Assembly: GCA_037893245.1 (NCBI GenBank)
Contig: JBAIAA010000741.1
Location: 124,001 to 188,000 of the forward strand
Direction: 5' to 3'
Length of the DNA stretch: 64,000 nucleotides
Source of the DNA: Crossaster papposus
Taxonomy: Eukaryota > Echinodermata > Asteroidea > Velatida > Solasteridae
Under the pieces are notes generated by a model. It was not told the origin of the DNA and ran no database searches. It worked only from the letters and a program-made list of their open reading frames with translations. Shown here one piece after another: positions 34,606 through 45,400 of this stretch (its first letter is position 1; each line of letters begins with the position of its first letter). A program made the position numbers and the translations under genes.

Positions 34606-37600
34606 TCTGAGCAATATGTGTAGTAAATTTGTTTACCCTACCGGGTATTCTTGCATAGAATCCTATTTAAAAAAAATAGCATCCTATTTAAAAAAAATAG
34701 CATCCTATGTATCCTAGGATCAAACATAGCTTTCTATTTTATAATAACAGCATCCTATTTTTAAAAAATAGAAACCTATTTTTTAAAAAATAGAAACCTA
34801 TTTTTTAAAAAATAGAAACCTATTTTTAAAAAAATAGAAACCTATTTTTAAAAAAATAGAAACCTATTTTTAAAAAAATAGAAACCTATTTTTTTAAAAA
34901 TAGAAACCTATTTTCACTCTATTTTTATAAAAGCTATTTTTTCCCTATTTTTTAGGGTGGCGAAATACAATGGAAAAAAATAGATTTTTTAAAAACCTAT
35001 TTTGAATAGGAAAAAAATATATTTTATTTCTATTTTTTTTCGACCTGGGAATACTAATAATGTTGATATAGAGGGCGACATTTTCTTTATAAGCCTATTG
35101 TTTTATAAAACAAGATAAAATTGATGCATATTTTAGTGAAAGCTACAGACTGGGTACAAACACTGTTATTTTAAATGCAGTCACTGATAACATCAGTTAT
35201 TTTGATGTTAATAGCAATTGACATACTTGTTCCAACCAAGAAGACATTTCTTGTCAAATCGACAGCGAGGCTGGTGAAGCGAACGCCGTCCACATAAAGT
35301 ATGGGTGGGTCAGAGTTGGGTAAACCGGTTGGCGTTCCAGATTGATTACCTCCAGTTCGCTCATTTGCATTATAGTTGGGCACCGACTTAAATAGCAGTG
35401 GAGGATAATTGATATTGTGGACCGCATCACACTGGAAGGATATAAGCAAAGCAAACAAAATATATCAATATTAAGCATGTCTGCTAGGTGGAGATAAAAC
35501 ATCAGCCAATTATTGTCATCTTGGGCAGTGATATCAACTCATAATAAACTTAATGCAATAAACTTTAGAAAATACACACTTCAAATGTTATAGCCGTCTG
35601 TACGTACTCGGATGAAACTGCAATTTGTTTTATTTCAGATATGTTTTTTTGGCCAATAACCGACCCATATGTCAAGGCAAAAGAAAATGAAAACCATGTA
35701 AATTAAAAAGGGACACCTCAATGAATTAATTAGAGGGATAATAAGAACACTGCAACAACAAGTCATACACCCCATATACTTTAATAATGTGTACACAAAG
35801 AATGTAAAGGTGACACTGACAGTGCAACGCACCTACAACGACTGCAAACTGGCCTACGTAATGATCATACCTTTCCAGGCCTTGGTGTTGGTTCAACGGA
35901 TATTTCTGTCCATTGAGCGGTGACACCAGTTCCAGTTTGTTCCTGGAAATTACCATTATCGAACAGATTCATGATATCCTTCATCCTGTACCGACAAAGA
36001 GCTGATGTCGCAGGTCCATTTCTAAAAAGAGTGATCATGTTCACGAACTGTGTAAGTCCTAAAAAGTCTACAACATTCGAATAATAAATTGGATGGACTC
36101 TGCCAGAAATCAGGAAACCCGGCCCCCACCCCCCTAAAAAAATGTCATTTTCTAGATGAAAAACTTAGTATTATTAAATATGGCAGTCCAATTGGCAACG
36201 CGATGAGAACACGCAATAAGTATTGGAGGATTTTTGCAGGATTCAGGTTATATGGAGTTTTAACACTTTAAAATTGCATGATTTTGCAGGTTTCAGCTAG
36301 ATTTAAGAAAAAAAGAGTAGAAAGTTAAAGTTAAATTAAGGTAGTCTGAACTTACTCTTGAATTGTAAATATCGCATGCATTTCCTCAGCATTGTCCTCC
36401 CAGACAACATCCTCTGCAAATACAATAGTCAGAAACTTACAGCTTATAAGCCCAAGTCACATTTGCTGCGGCGGCCGTGGGGTCTAAAATATCTACGACC
36501 AATAGCAATTATAGAGCCGCCGCAGCATTCCCACGGTCACATACTGTAGCAGTCACATATGTTAGGGCAGCCGCAAGGCGTATTTTGAATTTGTGGAGAC
36601 AGAAAAACCTGTGGCTGCCGTACGGGCTTTGAAGTGATGGCGCACGGTCACCTTAGGGCATGCCTAGCCTGCGGATAATGTAATCAATTCAGCTGTGTAT
36701 GTAACTCATTTAAAACAAGTTGTCCTATAAAATACCCATTTTTGTGGAGCTGGTCACATATGGTCTAGCTGTCTGGCTGTAAAATACTAAAAATTAACAA
36801 CTAAAAATGGCCCAAAGAAATCACAACAGTCAGGCCCGTGCAGTGGCCCCCCAAAACAATATTTTCGGGGGAGGAGGCTACAGTTACTTGTGCAAGAAGT
36901 GTAGCTAGCTCTTGGAAGAAGAGGTACTCTATAATTCATTGATAAACAGCATCTGTTAAAACTTACGAATGTAATCATATTCAAAGGCTGGCTCATCACC
37001 AATGGGTACAGAACATTCCAAACGTGCCTTGATGAAAGTCACAAAATTCTTAGTGTCGACTTCACCCCCTGTATCATCCTAAACAGGGGAGAATAAAAAT
37101 AGAAAAGATGGAAAAGCTTCTGATTATTGACAATGTCATGGTTATTGAAAACAAATGATATACGGAACCCTAATTACAATTAACGGCATTGACAGTTTTT
37201 GGAATGCTTTACTTGGAATATATAGAGCATGCTTCAATAAGCCATTTGCGCGTGACCCCGAGTTAAATTTAAATAATATCTGGTACACTGATTTGTTCAC
37301 ACAGCTTGGCACAGTTTAACTTTAAATTCTCCACTGAGACCAAAGACACTGTTGCTATATCACGTGATTCGGGGCAAGCTTTTGCATAGTTACGTAAGAG
37401 ACGCTCAGCACCAATACATTTTTTACAATGGGTGAGAATGACAAAAAGACACCAGACCATTCCAGAGCTGGGGGTTGCTAGCGTATGACGCATAAGGCTT
37501 GCCCCGAATCACGTGATATAGCAACGGCATCTTTGGTCTGGAGAATTTAAAGTTAAACTGTGCCAAGCTGTGTGAGCAAGTCAGTGTACCAGATGTTATT

Positions 37601-40600
37601 CAAATTTAACTCGGGGTCACGCGCAAATGGCTTATTGGCCAATGCCTGCTGTTTCAAGTGAGAAAATCCATAGAAAACGAGATATTCAAATATATGTTTA
37701 TCAAGAAAACACACACGGGGCATATAGGCCTACTGCTTGTTTGCCATGGGAGATATTCCAAAGCCTTAATAACAGAAACTGAATGTCAATATTTATTTTT
37801 ATTTTCTGTTTTAATCGGGAGATGTTTTGTTGTTAGTTGTAGTAAACAAAACAAATAGGGTGGTTGACTAAAGTTTCAGGCAGGCTGAAAGCATTTGAAG
37901 GAAACAGTAAAGTCTTACACATATATTAGCTGCCAATCGACTTACAAAACTTGACGTAATTTAAAGCTTGTTTTTTTTGCCACTGGCATAATTTGAGATT
38001 TATTATAGGGACAGATGGCAAACTAATTAACCAGTTCGCGCCGGGATTATTTTAACAACGCCGAGCCGACGGGCGGGATTATTTTTAACGAAACTCGATC
38101 TAAAGCGTGTTCAGGCTGATAGTGCCGGGAAGCACACCCACGCATTTCCGGCCTTGCACGCTGCTGACATACATTTCCGAACTTGAACTTGGCGTGTTTT
38201 TGCGTCATTCGTTTTGAATTTTGGGAAATGTTTGCGTTTATATACGTCATCCGGCGCGAACTGGTTAACAGGGTTATTTTGTCCAGTTTTAAGGAAAGGC
38301 CGTGTCCAAATATAGCTTTGTGAAGTCTGCAGCCACTATACTGACAGAACCATGTGTAATTTCAAGCTGTATAGCAGATTCAGGCACAGCAGTGTGACCT
38401 CGTGGTTGTTTTGCGAGTCCTGATTAGAGCTTCTAATTCTGGTGCTAGCCATAATTATATTGCGTCCTCAGGCAATCCATTTCAGCCGAATTTCCCTCTC
38501 TATCTACCCAGATAAAACGGATATACCAGCACTCTATAACTGGGCAGTAAAATGCAATGTAGCTGTCGTGTAGAGTCTTGCTCAAGACCCTTGCCTAGTA
38601 TTATTTCGCCCTCACGCGAGCAGATTTGTTAACGTCGTGTCTCTTTTTTAAATCCTGGCTTCGTGTTTGTTCTGGTCTCACGCATGCGGAGTTTACAAAA
38701 TGCAGCTAGATCCATGTTCGCACTAGAGCCAGCGTTTTTTTAACCCTGACAAGGGTCTTGCGTTAGTTGGCAAGCAATCTTTAACCTTAGTTTTTGACAA
38801 TTCTCCCTTGCTTTTCTGAGGGATCCAATCAGCATGAGTTTGAGCCTCATCAGGAATTATTCATTATACACAAATACAAAGGATATGACTGTGTGTGAAC
38901 ACAAGTGTATGCACGTATGCATTGCGCGAAATTTGCAGATTTTTAATAGCATTGTTCGGCCAATCTTCCGGGGCAGTTCAAGCTTATAAGCCAACCGGCG
39001 CGGCCGCACGCCGCACCATACCGGTCTAGTCTATAGTCTCGCTGCAGCATATCGCTTCAGGAGTTCTTAATGTTATGGTGCCGCAGGGATGTTTTTTATA
39101 TTTCAGTGTATCAAACGTACGTCAGTATTAGCTTTAAATCTAGCGTACGGGCCTGTGAGGTCGTGCTTCATTTTGGCAAACAGTTTTACCTGCAAAAACT
39201 GCGTTTCCTTGAAATCAAAGGGAAAATTATCATTCGTTTAGGAGGTTTTCACCGCAGAGCAAGGTGGTTTCATTTATCACAAATTTAAACACCAAAGAAA
39301 AATACCTCTGCACCCGGGCCGCAGACGTCACAAATATATAAAATATATAAAAAGTATTAGAGCGAGGTTAAAAAAGTATGAACAAGTCAAAATACTTGAA
39401 TCCTTGAGATGAATGCCGGTTTTCAATAATGAGCAACACTGGCTCTGTACAAACGTCACCCGATAGTTAAGTTACATACCTTGCACACTCTGGCTATGCG
39501 CGAGTACACTCTCTTTCCAGCGGTGTACTCCAGTGCAGTTTCACGATAGATGACAAACACATAATTCGAGTACTCGAACGGTCTCCCTATGAAGGTTGGG
39601 TCTGTCAATGTGCGTACAAGGAAAAAACAGATTAAAATGGGGAGAAAAAAATAGAAACTGATCATTAACCACTTGGCGCCGGGCTACCCGAAATCGGGCA
39701 TTTTTCCCGATACCACGCAGCCGGGTGCCCAGTTTCGGGCATCGAAAATTATATAAATTTTATAGTGCTGGAGGATTGTAAAAAAATGTTTTATTACTCG
39801 GCCAAAAGTTAACTCGGCCAAAAGGTTACTGGCTGTCAGTCAAAAAGTGTTTGCCTCTTGCGGGGTTATTTCAATTACAATGGGCCCCCAGGCGTGAAAG
39901 GACTCCGGCAACACGTAAACAAAAGACCGCGCCGCTGGGACTTGCCACTCAACAGCCCGCAGAGTTGGCATTGTAAGCGGATTATCTCCACGGACAAAGG
40001 CACGCTGAACGCGCTCTCATTGTCAGGGCGTGCGTGGTGAATAACCTCGTCACCGCCACGGCCCACACACTGCTGAAAGGAAATTCCTAAGACAAAACAG
40101 CTGAATAACCCCATCACCCCCACGGCCCACACACTGCTAAAAGGAATTTTTCTAAGACAAAACAGCTGCGCGGTGCCCATAAAACTCGCGTGCAGCGGTT
40201 ATTGCTAGCATTTTCGTTCTGTTTTCCGCTCGAAGCACACACACCACAATACTTTATTCCTCTTCTTTCGAAGCAAGATGTCTGATGTTACATCGGGTGA
40301 ATCTAACTACTCTAGTAGTGAAGTTAGTGATTTTTCGGATGATGCTTCATACCACTCGTCTTCGTACGATATAACCCAGCAACACGCTGTCTAGACTCGG
40401 TAACAAAGAGCGGATTACGCAAGACCAAACAATGGGGCCGTTTATTTCCGGGCGCAATTCAATGGAGTCACTGGAGCGTGCAGGTCAGGCTAAACTAGCC
40501 TGGGTACCGTCTTGCTGGAGTATAAGTTCCCAGCAGGATATTATTTTTTAAACATTTATGAAATTCTAAAATCATCTAAAAAGTTCCCGGCTCCGTGTCA

Positions 40601-42395
40601 CGCGCTCGGTATTTCCGCCCGGCGCGAAATGGTTAACGGCGACTCCCCTGCATGCAAAAACTGATCATGGTCGCGACTCGAACCAGCAGTGGGCAAAGAC
40701 ACGGGGAGTGTCACAAATGTGATAAAAAAGTGCGAGATCATTCACGGCCTAATTCTTGAACACCTAGGCTGTATGTAGCCCCATAAATGTGGGTCAAATA
40801 CTGAACTTTCTCGATCCGTATTGTGAGCCACGTACACAGCGGCAATATGCACAAATGGCGGAAGGTCCTGAAAACATTTCATTGCGAGGGCATATAGCGC
40901 GCCACCAACGGCAGCTTTGGTTGTTCATATGCAAGCATGCGTCATCGATCTTTTAGGGCGGTTGGTGGCGCTATAGCGCGATCTTATGCATGATTATTGG
41001 ATGTCAATTAAAGTATACAAATAAAACTAGAAAAACTTTGGACGCCATCTTGGTTATATGGAATGAATGAGTAATTTTTGACATTCTAAATAAAGTAATT
41101 ATTAGATTCTATTAGATTTCTATAACATGCATGGTTGCAAATTTACAATAAACATTAACTTGGCGGCCATTTTAGATGCCATGTTGTTTTGGATATACTT
41201 GTAACTAGTAGTTTTAAATCTTCTGTAATATAGATTTTATTAGATTTCTTGTATCTTAGAATCATGTCTAGACACTTTTTTTGTTTTTAAAACTTGTCTG
41301 GCTTCAAAGTTATAATTATGATACATGTACAATTGGAAAATGACAGCCATTTTGGACGCAATCTTGGATTTCGAAAGATCTTCAGGGGGATTTCGATCCA
41401 TCAGGGACTATACATGTAGTATGTTAATTTACTAATAATCCTGGACCATGCATGAACAAATCAACTTTTTACGAGCTATTTCAAGGTTTTGGCCTATATA
41501 ACCTAACTCTTGGTCTATATAACCTAACTCTTGTGGGTGTTGATGTAAAAAAACAAACGATCAGGGACTTAACAGTTAAACCCCATATATTTCTAAAAAA
41601 AAGGCATGCACCGTGAACTAAAAACATGTCTACTGAAGTAGCAATTTCCACATTGTTAACCCAAAGGGTAGGGTCCAAGGTGTACGTGAAGTATTATACA
41701 CATATTTATCTTGGCTGGTTTCCTTGTTTATAGTCAAACCGAGAGAAAAAAAAAACACTCTATAATTGTCCATTACCTTTGATAAACGTGCCTGCACCAG
41801 CAACTGTTTCTAGCTCGAATTTGATGGGGTTGACGCCGCTTAAATCTGCTTTTACAGAGTATCTATTAAAGGTTTGTGCAGCTGCAGCCCCGCCATAAAG
41901 CACATCCATACCATCAGCACCGCCTGAAATGAAAAAGAACTTAATAAGGCGTATTCCTCCCTGGAGATACGATATGGTGCCGCATATTGATTACTTCCTT
42001 GGAGTTCAAATTTTACTGAGAAAACCGGCTTTGAAATAGTTGGCTCTGTTGTAGAACAACAAAACAATGCACACAAAATGGTCGTTAATTGTTCCCACCC
42101 TATTCATCAAAATCAACATTTCTGTGAATAAAATGAGGGATACTTACGAAAAAGAGCTGTAGGTGCATTAGTATTGTGTCGTTCGGGAATCACGTTCAGT
42201 TCGGTGTAATTTGTAATTGCACTCAAGTCATTGCAACTACTAGTTAATAATGGATGGCACTGTAATTAAGGAGAAAAATAAATTTTAAAAACGCTAACAA
42301 TTAAGAGATAAAACAAAACCAAAAAATAACCCCAAAACAACAAGTCTATAAGCAGAAGAAAAAAACACGTCTTAGTGGGTAAGACAAGGTAAGCA

Positions 42396-42439
<44 letters not shown>

Positions 42440-45400
42440 CCGGACCCTTTGGACCCTATATCCGCCCAAGGAAAGCACATCATTCGCTTTTCATTTTGGT
42501 ATATCACTCATCAGGTTGACATATAACTGCTCTCCAATAGTATACAAATATTGACTGCTTTGAGTGGTATAGTAAAACTAGCCTCCCGAGGTGATCCATG
42601 GAGCATTCTATTTTCCCGAGGCGAAGCAGAGCAGAGGGAAAATAGAATGCTCCATGGATCACAGAGGGAGGCTAGTTTTACTATACCGCGAAATAAAGCA
42701 GTCAATATTTGTTTTATAACACCTCACTCACAGATTCTGCACAATTTAAGCTTCCTGAAAGTATAGTAATGACAACAAATCGCCGAATTATACGTCTAGC
42801 TCTCGATCATACGTGTACTTTGTTGCCTTGATGAACGGGTGCGAAGGTGATAGAGCAATGTTTACGCAATGCACCGAAACACACGTCTGGGTTTCAGTCA
42901 CGCTTTCTTTGCTATGCGCATAGTTCGTGTGTTGCTATGCGCATAGTCCTTTTTGCGTGGTATAGTCTTTTTGGATAGCGCAAGTAAAAAATAGTAAAAA
43001 TAGCAAGTGACACGTGCCGCGCTCTCGGCCAATCAAGACACATAATCTGTGAGTGAGGTGTTATAACATTTTGTATAGCATGCTGCATAGCATGCGAATG
43101 CTATGATGAACTGTTATATCCAATAGCGGCATTCTCATACAGCATTTATTGAGGTATAGCATGTGGATAGCATGAACGTAGATATAGCATGTGGATAGCA
43201 TGTCAGGAGGAGAATAATATTTAAATGAGTTATAGCATGCGCATGCTACCAGGAATACTTTCAGATGGGCCATTCAGATATATAATACTCATTTTCATTC
43301 AAAAATTTCAACCTGAATTTCACACAGTTTCTGGCATTTAACACCCCACGTACATGTGCATGTTAATTCTTACAAATACATTAATACATTTATACAAACG
43401 AATATCTTTATATACTATAAAGGAGACAAAGAGGATTTGCTAATTACCTTGTAGCATATCTTGCTGATAGCATTGGTGCCACACACCAGAAGAAGATCAG
43501 AACTAGTTAGTTCGACAATACGTATGAAGTTCCAACAATCGAGCTGAGTAGAAGACAAGATTTGCCCATCAAATGTTGAAATTAGAGACAAGCATGACAC
43601 TTGGGCTACAACCGTTGTAAGACTAAGAGGTAGTGAGAAATCTAGAACATTTTAGAATGCACTAATCCAGGGTTCTCTTGTAACTTTTGTCTTCATGCAA
43701 TCACAGGCCAGACTATATAGTGGCTCCTAATAGTCAGGCCTTTGCCACTATAGTCCGCATGTATTGTAGACAGTTCACGCCAGGATTATTTTGACATTGA
43801 CTGGCCTTAAGCTTAGACAGGTTCATGCCGACATCTGTGGATAGGAACCCTGATATTTCTGGCCTCGCTCGCAGTGAGCCAGTCATCTGACAGATATTTC
43901 CGTCATCTATTTTGAATTCCGGAACAACTTTGCGTGTTTACACAGCATCCGATGCGAACTATAGTTAATTACATAATTGCACTGTACGCTTGTGTCATGA
44001 GTAAGCACATTAATTTGGACTTGATCGTCAATAGCGACTTGTCTATTTGGCAATAGCGAACCTCTTAGATTGAACTCCGACTATCGCAACATTTATCCCA
44101 CAAAATTAAATTTAAAAACGCTAACAAGCGAAAAAAAAAAACCGGAACCCCAAAACAACAAAGTCGACAACAACGACTAAGCAAAGAAAAGCCTCTTAGC
44201 GGGTAAGACAAGCACTTGGAGATCGAGAGCAACCAAAATGACAACCCTAACCCGAGTCCAACCAGGGCCATGCACACTAGTAGGGCTACGCTACCTAACC
44301 CTAGCACTAATCAAAGCTGCACGACAATGTTGTAACTATATAAAGCCTATTTGGCAATAGCGAACCTCTTAAATTGAACTCCGACTATCGCAGCATTTTC
44401 CCAGCAAAATGGTATATTACATAACTTTTGTATTATATAATTGGAACTGATAGATTATTGTGAAAAACCAATACAATTCAGCCCTTGTACCTCTGTGTTA
44501 AAATTGCTATTTACAGCACAGCTTACAGTAAGGCCGGCAGGCTCCATTGTTTGCAACTGTGTATAGAAAAAAAATTCCATATTAACACACAAAACAAAAA
44601 CAAATCTTCTCGGATTGTGGAAAAAACAAGACGTTTTAAAGACTGCATTTATTATTATTATTATTAATATTAATATTACTTTGGGGGAAGGGGGGGGGGG
44701 GCTAGTTTATCTGCACACATTACAATAATTACGCTCTTTTGTTTTTAGTTTTTGTAACTATAATAATAGGCAGATATATATCGCACGTATCTACCAAGAC
44801 TGGCATTCAAGGTGCTGTCATATGTACCCTAATCAGTTGATTACATCCCTAAATGAATTAATCACTGCTGCAGCTCCAGCACATTACCACGTATAAACCT
44901 TGATATTTAAAGAACAATTAAAGTTACCTTTAAAAGGGATCGTATACGATTGGTAATTACTCCAAAAATAATGGCAATAAAAACTTATTTGGTAAGAAGT
45001 ACAGCAGCTTTGGAGAGTATAATGCATTTTTAGAAACTATTCACTTCGAAGTACTGCGGTTATGGAAAACGATATCACTTTTTATCCCCAACAATTTAAA
45101 TCTGAGAAGCGTTACTGCAGTGATGTTTCTCAGAGTGTGCATTCCAATGCAGATTATTCTTCCTGCGTGGACAAACCGCTCCAGATTTTCGGCAATGTCT
45201 CAAAATCGCTACCACCTTTTGAAATAACATTTTTACAGGTTAGTTTTATGGTATATATCTATAACTCTATAGGATTGAAACAAACAGTGGGTTCCAATTA
45301 CCAAACGTATACGATCCCTTTAACTTAACAAAATAATGCAAACAAATGAAACTTTCCCGGAAAACTAATTTCAACAAAATAGCAGATTTTGTTGGCTTCA

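Larger units (their letters stand above)
30788..35226. other. semaphorin intron 11, repeat-rich
   Basis: No exon seen. Holds two TTTTCTATTTTC-type arrays, two hairpins, a poly(C) run and a stub of the piggyBac-type MITE. Several open frames here are AT- or C-rich artefacts. Confidence 0.55.

Noticed and set aside
34292-34717. 141-codon frame with a proline run
   Set aside because: The proline run is the 37-base poly(C); the flanks have no coding character and lie within a semaphorin intron.
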